DNA of 64,000 bases. Source: Caldimonas brevitalea (GTDB lineage Bacteria > Pseudomonadota > Gammaproteobacteria > Burkholderiales > Burkholderiaceae_C). Where the stretch lies: the NCBI RefSeq assembly GCF_001017435.1, contig NZ_CP011371.1, positions 744,001 through 808,000 of the forward strand. The letters run 5' to 3'. A program made the translations under genes and the position numbers. Below the pieces are notes generated by a model, which saw only the letters and a list, made by a program, of their open reading frames with translations, searched no databases and was not told the DNA's origin. This document shows positions 34,857 through 43,231 of this stretch, one piece after another (within the stretch, counting starts at the first letter, position 1; the number at the start of each line of letters is the position of its first letter).

Positions 34857-35789
34857 CTACGCAGCGCGCAATTGCCCGTTCGAGGCGAGTTGATCGGCCG
34901 CACTCGCGTGGCCTGTCGATGTCCCCATGAAGTCGATCATCGTGGCGGTAGCCCTGTTGAAGAGTTCCCCGAAGTAGATCTCGAAGTGGGATGAGTCAAA
35001 GTGAACCGCTTGGCCCCTCGGGGCCAGCCGGGCTGCTTTTGCGGCGATCGTCGCCGGGCAGATTTCGTCTCGATCGCAGACCACCATGAGAAGCGGTGGT
35101 GCGATACGAGATGCGTGCCGGATCGGGCGGTACAGAGGCCACAGCGTCAACCTTGCGGCGACCAAGTTCATCCAAGGGGACGGCTCATCGATCATGGCGT
35201 GGTAGCTTTTCTCGGCCCCAAGCTTGGTCATCAAGGCGAGTTCACCGGGCTCTCCAGCAAGCTTGATGTATCTGGGAGACATGCCAAACCAGCCGCGGAA
35301 TTGGTCAACCAGGGCGACCGGCAACCATTGCAAGAGCTGGCGCAGCGGCGTTCCCATGGCGACGGCCAAGCCATCGGTCACGGAGCACTGAGAGATGACA
35401 CCCGCGAGGTCCGGCCGGCGAGAGCCGACAACGAGCGCGTGCCCCCCACCAAACGATGTTCCGAACAAGAAGACCCGGCCCGCATCGATCTCCGGCCGAG
35501 ACTTGGCGCACTCGATGGCAGCTTCGATATCTTCGTGCTGTTTCCCGATCGCGCACAAATATCGGGGTGTCCCGCTGCTTGCGCCCCAATGACGGTAGTC
35601 GAATGTCAGAACCGCGTAGCCCGCTTGCGTGAAGCGTTCAGCGTAGTGTTGCAGTCGGACTTGGCGAATCGCGCCGATGCCATGCGCGATCACGACACAC
35701 GGACGTGGGCCGGCAGGCGCATCGGGCAGATACAGCCACGCCTCGCAATGATCTTTGCCTGAAGGGAAGCTGAGGTCTTGTCGCTGCAC
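34857..35789 (-). CDS. Alpha/beta hydrolase
   Basis: 310 aa. Alpha/beta-hydrolase fold: oxyanion region VIAHGIGAIRQVRL, nucleophile elbow GTSFGGGHAL, late acidic residue in VVCDRDEICPA and catalytic His in DSSHFEIYFG. It resembles the group of dienelactone-hydrolase/BAAT-like esterases (LTFDYRHWGASSGTPR). No signal peptide. Somewhat less GC-rich than its neighbours by eye. Its stop lies only 2 nt from the stop of the convergent MFS gene. Divergent from a TetR gene with which it probably forms a regulated pair. Substrate unknown. Confidence 0.85.
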   Translation of the reverse strand: MQRQDLSFPSGKDHCEAWLYLPDAPAGPRPCVVIAHGIGAIRQVRLQHYAERFTQAGYAVLTFDYRHWGASSGTPRYLCAIGKQHEDIEAAIECAKSRPEIDAGRVFLFGTSFGGGHALVVGSRRPDLAGVISQCSVTDGLAVAMGTPLRQLLQWLPVALVDQFRGWFGMSPRYIKLAGEPGELALMTKLGAEKSYHAMIDEPSPWMNLVAARLTLWPLYRPIRHASRIAPPLLMVVCDRDEICPATIAAKAARLAPRGQAVHFDSSHFEIYFGELFNRATATMIDFMGTSTGHASAADQLASNGQLRAA

Positions 35790-35798
35790 TTGCGATCC

Positions 35799-35842
35799 TT
35801 GGTAGAGAGATGGACTGCGGCAATAATATGAGGGGTTCCTCA
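35799..35842 (+). promoter_or_regulatory. Candidate promoter with overlapping inverted repeat for the TetR gene
   Basis: TTGGTA (35799-35804) and TAATAT (35824-35829) can serve as -35/-10 with a long 19-nt spacer. Directly abutting the -10 is TGAGG-GGTT-CCTCA (35829-35842), a perfect 5-bp inverted repeat, followed by a smaller GTTT-C-AAAC palindrome (35844-35852). Placement is what one expects for autoregulation by the TetR-type repressor encoded at 35879 and for control of the divergent hydrolase. Confidence 0.45.
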
Positions 35843-35878
35843 GGTTTCAAACTCGCATTTTCTTTCGATGAGCTGCCT

Positions 35879-36508
35879 ATGAAGTCCAAGACGTCCCTTC
35901 CCTCGAGGAAGCACCCGGTTCAAGAGCGTTCCCGACAGACTGTGAAGGCAGTTCTTGAGGCAACCGCTCAGGTTTTGGTTCAACGGGGGTATGAAAGGAC
36001 GACCACCGGGGCGGTGGCCGAACGAGCCGGCGTGAGCATCGGGACCTTGTACCAGTACTTCAGCAACAAAGAGGCCCTCGTCGCGGCGCTGATCGAGGAG
36101 CACGTTCAGGACGTGTTGACCTTGGTGGAAACGGCGCTGGCCAAGCATGCGTCCGAACCTTTGCCGGCAGTCCTGCGCGCCTTGATCAAGGCAAGTCTGG
36201 ACGCACACCGGCTGAATCCCGAGCTTCACAAAGTGCTGATCGAGCAGGTGCCGCGAGAGGGCGCGCTGGCCGCCGCCATGGGCATCAGCGAGCGCCTGAC
36301 CGAGATGCTGAGGACCCACCTTCGAGAGCGTTGCCCGGGCTTGCCGCCGTCGCGTATCAGGCTGGTCGCATTCGTGGCGGAGTCCACCGTGGAGGCATTG
36401 ACACATCGAGCCATCATCGAGGGCCCGCGCTGGCTGACAACGGGTGCGTTGGAGGCGGAGGCCATGGATCTGCTATTACCATATTTGACTCACTCGCTGA
36501 GTGCATGA
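35879..36508 (+). CDS. TetR-family transcriptional regulator
   Basis: 209 aa. Residues about 18-65 form the TetR helix-turn-helix domain (TVKAVLEATAQVLVQRGYER, then TTGAVAERAGVSIGTLYQYF, then SNKEALVAAL). The helical C-terminal half is the ligand-binding part (ALIKASLDAHRLNPELHKVL). ATG at 35879 chosen by domain position; an earlier ATG (35828) would add 17 residues and lie across the candidate operator. Likely represses itself and the divergent hydrolase gene. Inducer unknown. Confidence 0.9.
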   Translation: MKSKTSLPSRKHPVQERSRQTVKAVLEATAQVLVQRGYERTTTGAVAERAGVSIGTLYQYFSNKEALVAALIEEHVQDVLTLVETALAKHASEPLPAVLRALIKASLDAHRLNPELHKVLIEQVPREGALAAAMGISERLTEMLRTHLRERCPGLPPSRIRLVAFVAESTVEALTHRAIIEGPRWLTTGALEAEAMDLLLPYLTHSLSA

Positions 36509-36628
36509 GTCCGGGTGAACGCCCGAATAGCGGGTTTGCCAAAAAAATCCCTGACGAGGCTGAGTCTCAAACCGGCGAGTGCCCACCCCGGGCCAGCCAC
36601 CCGGCCGACCTTGTGGCAGCATCTCGCC

Positions 36629-37561
36629 ATGCTCGACGTGGTGGTCTTTTTCTTCTTGCTCGGCGTGCTGGCCCGCGTGGCCGGTTCTGATCTGCGTCTG
36701 CCCGAGGCGCTGTACGAAACGCTGTCGATCTATCTGTTGCTGGCCATCGGGCTGAAGGGCGGCATCGAGCTGTCGAAGCAACCGCTGGGGGCCTTGCTGC
36801 CGCAGGTCGGCGCGGCCGTGGCGCTGAGCTTCGCGATCCCGTTTGCGCTGTACCCGCTGCTGCGCGCGCTGCGGCTGCGCCCGCCGGACAGTGCGGCCTT
36901 GGCGGCCCACTATGGTTCGGTCAGCGTGGTGACGTTTGCCGTGGTGACGGCTGCACTGGTGCGCTCCGGCATCGGCCATGAGAGCCATGCTGCCTTGTGG
37001 GTGGCGGTGATGGAGGCGCCCGGCATCGTGTCCGGCATCCTGCTCGCACGTTTGTCCAAGCTGCGCGACATCCGCTGGGGTGCGCTGCTGCACGAGGTGC
37101 TGTTCGGCAAGAGTGTGCTGCTGCTGGTGGGCGGCATCCTGATCGGCTATGTGGCCGGTGTCGAGGGTACGGAGCCGATCCGCGCCGTGTTCATCGACCC
37201 CTTCAAGGGCGTGCTGGCGCTGTTCCTGCTGGAACTGGGCCTGGTGGCCGGCGGCCGGCTCGCCGAGGTGCGTCGCTTCGGCGCCGTAGTGGTCGCGGTG
37301 GGGGTGATGGTGCCGCCGCTGCTCGCGGTGGCCGGTGCGCTCACTGGCTGGGCCTTGGGGTTGTCGACCGGCGGTGTCGCCGTGTTCGCGACCTTGGCGG
37401 CGAGTGCCAGCTACATCGCGGCCCCGACCGCGATGCGCTTGGCGGTGCCCGAGGCGAACGCCGCCTTGTCGATCACCGCGGCGCTGGGCATCACGTTTCC
37501 GTTCAATATCGTGGTCGGCATTCCGCTCTACATCCAGCTGGCCGGCTGGCTGACACGTTGA
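36629..37561 (+). CDS. sbtA: SbtA-type sodium-dependent bicarbonate permease
   Basis: 310 aa, ten or so TM helices in two inverted halves. It follows cyanobacterial SbtA in domain plan: IGLKGGIELS near the third helix, AAHYGSVSVVTFAVVTAAL in the middle, and AASASYIAAPTAMRLAVPEA with ITFPFNIVVGIPLYI near the end. It lacks the long cytoplasmic linker of Synechocystis SbtA. It is followed 48 nt later by an SbtB-like PII protein, the usual partner, which supports the assignment. The ATG at 36629 starts right at TM1; a GTG at 36515 would add 38 hydrophilic residues. Substrate assumed to be bicarbonate by homology. Confidence 0.85.
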   Translation: MLDVVVFFFLLGVLARVAGSDLRLPEALYETLSIYLLLAIGLKGGIELSKQPLGALLPQVGAAVALSFAIPFALYPLLRALRLRPPDSAALAAHYGSVSVVTFAVVTAALVRSGIGHESHAALWVAVMEAPGIVSGILLARLSKLRDIRWGALLHEVLFGKSVLLLVGGILIGYVAGVEGTEPIRAVFIDPFKGVLALFLLELGLVAGGRLAEVRRFGAVVVAVGVMVPPLLAVAGALTGWALGLSTGGVAVFATLAASASYIAAPTAMRLAVPEANAALSITAALGITFPFNIVVGIPLYIQLAGWLTR

Positions 37562-37609
37562 GCGGGCCGGCGCACGCGGGGGGGGCAACATGCAGGAAGG
37601 AGGCCGATG

Positions 37610-37918
37610 ATGGCGATCACGAAACACCGACGCCAGTTGCTGGTGATCATTGCCGAAGCCACGCTGGAGAAAGCGCTGGTGCGCGACGTGAAGCGGCTGG
37701 GAGCCCACGGCTACACGGTCTACGACGTGCGCGGCGAAGGCTCGACCGGTGTGCGCGAAGGCGCCTGGGAAGCCGACCGCACGATCGAGATGAAAGTGAT
37801 CTGCGAAGAGGCCATCGCCGACGCGATCGCCGAGCATGTGTTGGCCCAGTACGCGCCGAACTACGGCGTGACGATGTTCTTCACCGACGTGCAGGTGCTG
37901 CGGCCGCAGAAGTTCTGA
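37610..37918 (+). CDS. sbtB: SbtB-like PII signalling protein
   Basis: 102 aa. PII fold: strand-helix-strand ([20 protein letters not shown]), a T-loop region [20 protein letters not shown] and the second half [20 protein letters not shown], then [10 protein letters not shown]. In known SbtB, binding of adenyl nucleotides controls SbtA gating. The Cys-containing C-terminal extension of some cyanobacterial SbtB is absent; the protein ends at QKF. Two adjacent ATGs: the second (37610) is preferred because AGGAGG lies 6 nt upstream of it. Cotranscribed with sbtA. Confidence 0.87.
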   Translation: MAITKHRRQLLVIIAEATLEKALVRDVKRLGAHGYTVYDVRGEGSTGVREGAWEADRTIEMKVICEEAIADAIAEHVLAQYAPNYGVTMFFTDVQVLRPQKF

Positions 37919-38022
37919 GGCGTTTGGCTGGGTGGGTGGCAGTGCGTCGGCGCGGCGGCTGCCATCAGAGCGTGTGTCGTGTGACCGAGCATTAGTCCAC
38001 ACCGCGCGGTGCGAAATTTCCT

Positions 38023-38049
38023 TAAGCCTCCGGCACTGGGGGTCGAAAA
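38023..38049 (+). promoter_or_regulatory. Sigma-28 (FliA)-type promoter before the chemoreceptor gene
   Basis: TAAGCCTC at 38023-38030, an 11-nt spacer, then GTCGAAAA at 38042-38049. The FliA consensus is TAAAGTTT-N11-GCCGATAA: the spacer is exact, the -10 matches 6 of 8, and the -35 keeps TAA and is preceded by CT as in many proteobacterial flagellar promoters. It lies 62 nt before the receptor ATG. Confidence 0.55.
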
Positions 38050-38111
38050 CCCGAAAGCTCTACAACAAAAGCCACCGGCGTGTCTGCGCTGGGTCAAAAA
38101 GGGGACTCCCG

Positions 38112-40034
38112 ATGTTCTGGAACGCGCTTTCCCTGCGCTTGAAGTTTTTCGCCGCGTCTGCGCTGACGCTGTGCCTGACCGTCCTGCTGGTCGTGCTGTT
38201 CCAGACGGAGCTGGCCCGACGCGACCAGTTGGAGCGGGTACGCGACCACGAGCTGCCCGCGCAGTTGTCGAGCGTCGCGGGGCGCGTCGAGGCCCAGCTG
38301 AACAAGGTCATCGCGGGTTCGGAAGCGCTCGCCAACAACACCTACCTGAAGGCCTGGATCGAAGCCGGTGCCCCGTTGGAGCAACAAGCCGCAGTCGAGG
38401 CCGCGATGGCGCAGGTGCAGCGCTCGCTGAAGGCCAACGCGGCCTTCATGGCCACCACGCTGCCGGACGGCAGTGTGCGCTACCACCACTGGGAAGGCGG
38501 CAAGCTGCAATGGCGCTTGCTGTCGGCCGAGACACCGAGCGACAGCTGGTATTTCAACTATCTGAAAAGCGGCCGTCCCTACGAACTCAATCTCGACAGC
38601 AACCCGCTGAGCAAGAGCGTGATGCTGTTCGTCAACTACCGCAGCGACGCACAGGGCGCCGACGGCCGCCCCCTGAACGTGGCCGGCGGTGGGCTCGACA
38701 TGACGCAACTCGCGACGCTGATCCGCGAGGTGCGCGTCGGCAAGAGCGGCGCCGTGATGCTGGTGAAGGCCGACGGCGTGGTGGACGTCCACCCCGACCC
38801 CGCCCAGGCCGGCAAGGTCGACCTGTCCAAGCTGCCCGGCTTCGCGCCCCTGCTGGCCGATCAGTGGAAGGCGGTGCGTGAGCGCGGCGTGAGCGTGCAG
38901 CAGACCCGTCTCGAGGACGGCCAGGTGGCCTTCGTCGGCGCCGTCTACCTGCCCGACCTGCAGCGTTACCTGGTGGCCAGCATGCCGCTGCAGGAAGTGA
39001 CGGCCGGCATTCGAGAAAACCAATGGTGGACCTTCGCCGCCGGCGCCGCGTTGCTGGTGATGGGGCTGGCCCTGCTGTATCCGCTGGTGGGCCGGCTCAT
39101 CGGCCCGCTGGCCACGCTGCGCCGGCAGGTGGCCGCCGTCACCGACAGCCTGGACCTGTCGGCGCGCTTCGACGTGACCGACCAGTCCGAGATCGGCGAG
39201 ATCGGCCGCCAGCTGAACCGCTTCATGGACCGGCTGCAGCAATCGTTCGAATCGGTGCGGCATGCGTCCGACGACATCCTGGCGCGCTCACTTGCGATCG
39301 CCGAGGGCAACCAGTCGTTGTCCGGCCGCACCGAGCAGCAAGCCGGCTCGCTGCGCGAGACCGCGACCAGCATGGAGCAGATCTCGGCGTCGGTGCGCCA
39401 GAACGCCGACAGCGCCGGCCAAGCCCGCGGGCTGTCGGCCGGTGCGTCAGACGTGGCGCGCCAGGGCGGCGAGGTGATGGCCCAGGCCGTCGAGACGATG
39501 GACGCCATCTCGCACAGCGCCTCGCGCATTTCCGACATCGTCGGCGTGATCGACGGCATCGCGTTCCAGACCAACATCCTCGCGCTCAATGCCGCGGTCG
39601 AGGCGGCACGCGCCGGCGAACAAGGCAAAGGTTTTGCGGTGGTGGCGAGCGAGGTGCGCTCGCTGGCCCAGCGGTCGGCGCAGGCGGCACGCGAGATCAA
39701 GCAGCTCATCGCGGAGTCGAACGAGCGCGTCAGTGCCGGCTCGTCGCACATCGAGCGTGCCGGCAAGACGATGCGCGAACTGGTCGACGCGGTGCAGCGC
39801 GTCAGCGACATCATGAGCGAGATCTCGGCCGCGTCGGGCGAGCAGGCGCAAGGTGTGGCCGGCATCAACAAGGCCGTCGCGTCGATGGACGACGCGACCC
39901 GGCAGAACGCCGCGCTGGTGCAGCAATCGGCGCAAGCGGCGGCCGGGCTGCGCGAGCAGGCAGGGCGGTTGGTGGAGGCGATCGGGGTGTTCCGGCTGGG
40001 GCGGGGGGAGCGCGGGGGCGTTGTCGCGGGCTGA
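38112..40034 (+). CDS. Methyl-accepting chemotaxis protein with periplasmic Cache-type sensor
   Basis: 640 aa. TM1 (about 10-30), periplasmic sensor of about 260 residues with a dCache-like pattern ([13 protein letters not shown], then [13 protein letters not shown], then VHPDPAQAG), TM2 (about 303-325), HAMP, then the signalling domain with the hairpin tip [20 protein letters not shown] and helices with methylation-type Glu/Gln-Ala pairs. It ends without a CheR-binding pentapeptide. ATG at 38112 follows AGGGGA. The FliA-type promoter upstream agrees with flagellar-regulon control. Cognate ligand unknown; Cache receptors of this type often sense small organic acids or amino acids. Confidence 0.93.
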   Translation: MFWNALSLRLKFFAASALTLCLTVLLVVLFQTELARRDQLERVRDHELPAQLSSVAGRVEAQLNKVIAGSEALANNTYLKAWIEAGAPLEQQAAVEAAMAQVQRSLKANAAFMATTLPDGSVRYHHWEGGKLQWRLLSAETPSDSWYFNYLKSGRPYELNLDSNPLSKSVMLFVNYRSDAQGADGRPLNVAGGGLDMTQLATLIREVRVGKSGAVMLVKADGVVDVHPDPAQAGKVDLSKLPGFAPLLADQWKAVRERGVSVQQTRLEDGQVAFVGAVYLPDLQRYLVASMPLQEVTAGIRENQWWTFAAGAALLVMGLALLYPLVGRLIGPLATLRRQVAAVTDSLDLSARFDVTDQSEIGEIGRQLNRFMDRLQQSFESVRHASDDILARSLAIAEGNQSLSGRTEQQAGSLRETATSMEQISASVRQNADSAGQARGLSAGASDVARQGGEVMAQAVETMDAISHSASRISDIVGVIDGIAFQTNILALNAAVEAARAGEQGKGFAVVASEVRSLAQRSAQAAREIKQLIAESNERVSAGSSHIERAGKTMRELVDAVQRVSDIMSEISAASGEQAQGVAGINKAVASMDDATRQNAALVQQSAQAAAGLREQAGRLVEAIGVFRLGRGERGGVVAG

Positions 40035-40224
40035 TCGCGCCCGGGCGGCTGTGCCGGTCTGCACCGCGGCCAGCGTGAAGCTCTAATGGCGAGCTTCAGC
40101 ACCACCACCTATCGTCTCTTCCGCTGAAAAGCGCACGCTTGAACCGGGTTCGGGGGACAGCAGCGACCCTGTGACACTGATTTGTGAGTAGAGTGCCGGC
40201 CACCGGGAAGGAAGGGAATTGGCG

Positions 40225-42342
40225 GTGGACAGGTCCTCGACACGTTGGATCGGCTGGGCCGCGCTGATATGCGCATTGATGGTGCTCGGAGCCTGGTTTT
40301 GGTGGAGGTGGTCGATCCGGCCGCTCGATGACCAGGAGTTCCGGGCCGTGATTCGTGAAATCGACGCGATGGTGCAGACCGACGAGCAGGACGTCTACGC
40401 TTTTGTCGTGCGCGAAGCCACCCCGAGCAGGATCGAACGGCTTTATCGCAGCGATGCCGTGCATCGGTTGTCCACTGACCGACTTCAAAACGGTCTGATC
40501 TTCGCCGGGCGAGGTTCACTTCTCAGATTCGACGCGCCTTCGGACATCGTGAAGCGCGTCGAGCGTTGGTTTTCATATGGAATCCAAGCGGCACGTCGGG
40601 ATAAGAGGTTGTGGACGAGCCACGTGCACTTGTACGGGCCATTCCCTGGTTGGGACGACGAGCCGGCGGCCTTCTTGACGCTTTGGAACTGCATGCCGCA
40701 ACAGGCATGGCTGTATCCCGACCGATCTCCCTTCGATCCCACAATTTCCGCTCGCTACACCGGCCTGGTAGCAGGCAGTTCCGCCGAGCGCGATTTCGGA
40801 CAGTGCGTGCGCGAGCGAAGCGGCCGGATCGCCGCGTTCAATGCCGCACAAATGGTGCGCGACGCCACCGAGCGCCAGCAAATGGCTGCGCGAATGGAGC
40901 CTTTCCTCACTCGACACTTCGCACGGCATCTTGCGAGTCGCGGCTGCAAGGGAACAGGGCCTGACGACTGTGTGCTGATTGCCCTGCTATGGTCTAGCCT
41001 CGCACCCTCGGACCCCCGGCTGGCCTCGGCACTACAACAGTTGGAACCTGAAATCCAACCGGGCAGCAGGCTCTCGACAGGCCTCGGCATCGAAGCCAGC
41101 GACAGCAGAGAGGACCGCAGACTTCGCTTAGTGAAGGGTTTGCGACAGGCCGCTTTTCTGCGAGCCAAACTCATCTCGCTTACCTCCGCACCGGCAGCAT
41201 GGCCCGCCGGCACACTGCCCGATGCGCTTCGCCAGTTGGCCCGGTTGCAAACAGAGCTTGTCCTCGCGAGGGACGATGCTCAACGTAGCTGGTCGGACTT
41301 CGATCTGGCGCACGCCAACGAGCCGATCAACCCGTGGCCCGTGCTCGGTACAGTGGTGGAGAGCCATGCAGGCTTGGTCGCCTTGGGGGAACAGATCACC
41401 GCACTGGAAGTCCCATCGGATTGCAGGCACCACGGTCCATGGTTGCAACATCTGCCGACATCTCTGCTCACCTCCATCGCCGTTAAAGGCTGGACCGCGG
41501 GCCGGCCTTCCCAGTGCCTGCAGCCGGACTGGGACTGGCTACGCCGGGACTCAGGTGCTGAAGCGGGTCAACTGCGCGCGGCGCTGGTTGCGTTGCTCGG
41601 GGGCCCTTCGGGGTGGGCACACGAGGAAATCTTGAGCGGGCTCACCGCGCAAGCGACCCTCTGCTTCAATGACAGTGTGGGTGATGCGCCGGCTCACGTG
41701 CTGGTACTGTGCCGAGCCTGGGTCTCGCAGCCGCAGAAGATGCATGAGCGTCCGTCGGCCGACGGCCGACGCGCGACACACCCCGAAACCTTCGTAAGGC
41801 TGCAGCTGCCCGGCTTCCCCAGCACGCGCTCCGCGCAGCCCCCCGATGCCCCTCAGGAGCACGACGCGTGGTTGAAGGACTTGCTGGGGCGCCTCGGCGC
41901 ACCCGATCCCGACATGGCTATGGTGGTGAACGCACTGCGCAACTCGAGCGGCCAAGTGATCACGATACAGGGTTGGCGCAGCCGCGATGGCCAGCAGCAG
42001 GTGATCGAATTGCAGTTGATGCCTGTCAATAACGGGGCTGGGCTCCATGCTGCCGCGCCTTCATGGCCGTACGGCGGTGATCGCTTGCTGCTGTTGCTCT
42101 CGTCCGGTCGATTGAAACCCGTCGGCGTGCCGGCTCGCTTTGCGTACCAGTATGATTCAGGCGCCATAACGAAGGTCACTGATATGGACCATGATCAGCG
42201 ACCCGAAGTGTGGCTTACCGGCCCCTTCGGGGAATGCGACGATCCGGATTCGGTGCCAGGGATCTCCTGTGCTGTCGAGGCGCGCCACATGGGGGAGATC
42301 TGGGCTGACACACTCACCTACTTCAAGGCCAGCGTGCCATAA
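40225..42342 (+). CDS. Membrane-anchored protein of unknown function
   Basis: 705 aa; no family recognised. A single TM helix at about residues 9-28 (WIGWAALICALMVLGAWFWW) leaves a large presumably periplasmic part. The first half has scattered cysteines (LWNCMPQQAW, GQCVRERSGR, RGCKGTGPDDC) that could form disulphides. The C-terminus ends with a segment TKVTDMDHDQRPEVWLTG that resembles an FG-GAP/VCBS-type Ca-binding turn, then two more cysteines. GTG at 40225 chosen because AAGGAAGGG lies 8 nt before it; a TTG at 40219 is possible. Slightly lower GC than its flanks. Followed by two small XRE genes on the other strand. Probably a lineage-specific envelope protein. Confidence 0.7.
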   Translation: MDRSSTRWIGWAALICALMVLGAWFWWRWSIRPLDDQEFRAVIREIDAMVQTDEQDVYAFVVREATPSRIERLYRSDAVHRLSTDRLQNGLIFAGRGSLLRFDAPSDIVKRVERWFSYGIQAARRDKRLWTSHVHLYGPFPGWDDEPAAFLTLWNCMPQQAWLYPDRSPFDPTISARYTGLVAGSSAERDFGQCVRERSGRIAAFNAAQMVRDATERQQMAARMEPFLTRHFARHLASRGCKGTGPDDCVLIALLWSSLAPSDPRLASALQQLEPEIQPGSRLSTGLGIEASDSREDRRLRLVKGLRQAAFLRAKLISLTSAPAAWPAGTLPDALRQLARLQTELVLARDDAQRSWSDFDLAHANEPINPWPVLGTVVESHAGLVALGEQITALEVPSDCRHHGPWLQHLPTSLLTSIAVKGWTAGRPSQCLQPDWDWLRRDSGAEAGQLRAALVALLGGPSGWAHEEILSGLTAQATLCFNDSVGDAPAHVLVLCRAWVSQPQKMHERPSADGRRATHPETFVRLQLPGFPSTRSAQPPDAPQEHDAWLKDLLGRLGAPDPDMAMVVNALRNSSGQVITIQGWRSRDGQQQVIELQLMPVNNGAGLHAAAPSWPYGGDRLLLLLSSGRLKPVGVPARFAYQYDSGAITKVTDMDHDQRPEVWLTGPFGECDDPDSVPGISCAVEARHMGEIWADTLTYFKASVP

Positions 42343-42409
42343 ACACTCACTGTTCGGCCAACAGGCGTGTCGCTGCAAGCGACCCTGCCGCTCACGCAGT
42401 TCATCGTCA

Positions 42410-42751
42410 TCAGCGCCGATCTTGCTTTGTGTCGCTTGCTTGGCCGGGCGGTTCGACCGTCCGGCTTTTCAGCGCAGCCGCTGCTTGATCCTGCACATGT
42501 TCAGCAAGCGAGATCAGCTCATGCGTGGGCATCGCAAGACCCGCGGCCAGGCGGTCGACCATCAGGATCGTAGGTGACAAGGCTCCACACTCGATGGCTT
42601 CGACCGTGCCGACCGGTACCGCAGCCCGGTCGGCAAGCGCTGCAGGTGTAAGTCCCAGCGCAACGCGACGCTCTCGGAGCACTTGTGCGAACGCTTCGGA
42701 GAGGGTCAAGGCTTCCTCCAGCCACAGGGGAGGCCAATCTCGCACGGACAC
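42410..42751 (-). CDS. XRE-family helix-turn-helix protein
   Basis: 113 aa. HTH_3 domain at about residues 19-78 (FAQVLRERRVALGLTPAALA, then DRAAVPVGTVEAIECGALSP, then MVDRLAAGLAMPTHELISLA). Starts at a GTG; a second GTG two codons later is possible. Weak AAGG box. Proline/Gln-rich tail. It follows another XRE gene on the same strand after 141 nt. Confidence 0.78.
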   Translation of the reverse strand: MSVRDWPPLWLEEALTLSEAFAQVLRERRVALGLTPAALADRAAVPVGTVEAIECGALSPTILMVDRLAAGLAMPTHELISLAEHVQDQAAAALKSRTVEPPGQASDTKQDRR

Positions 42752-42892
42752 GACGCCTTGTCTTCACACCGCAGTGGGAATCGCATCGCTTCGCCACCAT
42801 TGACGTGAAGCACGTGTGCGGCAAGCGATGGCATGGCGTTCAAGGGCAGCGTCGCATTCCCTCTGAGGCCCGCACGCCGGTGTGGTGGCGGG

Positions 42893-43123
42893 TCAGCTTT
42901 GGTCCGTCAGATCCTCTGCCTGTCGCAACAGCTCCGACAAGCGCACACCCAACGCGTTGGCGATGGCGGCTGCGCTGTCCAAGGCGGGCGCCGTCTTCCC
43001 CAACTCCACCAAGCCGATGTAGTTGCGGTGCAGTTCCGCGGCCTCCGCCAGCTTCTCTTGCGACAGCTGCTGCCGCTTGCGTTCGTCGCGCACCACCCGG
43101 CCAAAGGCCACCAGCAAGTCCAT
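42893..43123 (-). CDS. XRE-family helix-turn-helix protein (small)
   Basis: 76 aa, essentially a bare Cro/C1-type HTH: AFGRVVRDERKRQQLSQEKL, AEAAELHRNYIGLVELGKTA and ALDSAAAIANALGVRLSELL. This size is typical of single-domain regulators of restriction-modification or toxin-antitoxin type loci. It is divergent from the HAD-fold gene, and two palindromes lie in the shared gap, the nearer only 7 nt from its start codon, so autoregulation and control of the HAD gene are likely (inference). Confidence 0.88.
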   Translation of the reverse strand: MDLLVAFGRVVRDERKRQQLSQEKLAEAAELHRNYIGLVELGKTAPALDSAAAIANALGVRLSELLRQAEDLTDQS

Positions 43124-43129
43124 AGTCGT

Positions 43130-43144
43130 CCGAAGAATTTTCGG
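43130..43144. promoter_or_regulatory. Inverted repeat beside the XRE start, candidate operator
   Basis: CCGAA-GAATT-TTCGG: perfect 5-bp arms around 5 nt, beginning 7 nt outside the start codon of the small XRE gene. Suited to binding by a dimeric HTH protein and to blocking its own translation start or transcription. Confidence 0.45.
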
Positions 43145-43175
43145 AAGTGTCCCGGTCGGCCTCCCTACAATCTAC

Positions 43176-43187
43176 ACAATATATTGT
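43176..43187. promoter_or_regulatory. 12-bp perfect palindrome in the XRE/HAD intergenic region
   Basis: ACAATATATTGT, perfectly symmetric and strikingly A/T-rich in this genome. It lies between the divergent XRE (start 43123) and HAD (start 43232) genes and includes TATATT, which could be a -10. A likely operator and/or promoter core. Confidence 0.5.
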
Positions 43188-43231
43188 TCATTGGCTATCG
43201 TTGGCCTGTTGTCACCGACGCGGGGAAATCG

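Noticed and set aside
38021..38110. Possible riboswitch in the leader of the chemoreceptor gene
   Set aside because: No match to the c-di-GMP or other riboswitch consensus I could compare; the conserved-looking parts are explained better by a sigma-28 promoter.
39241..39260. TTCGAATC-type tRNA T-loop-like sequence
   Set aside because: It lies inside the chemoreceptor coding sequence with no acceptor stem or anticodon arm around it.
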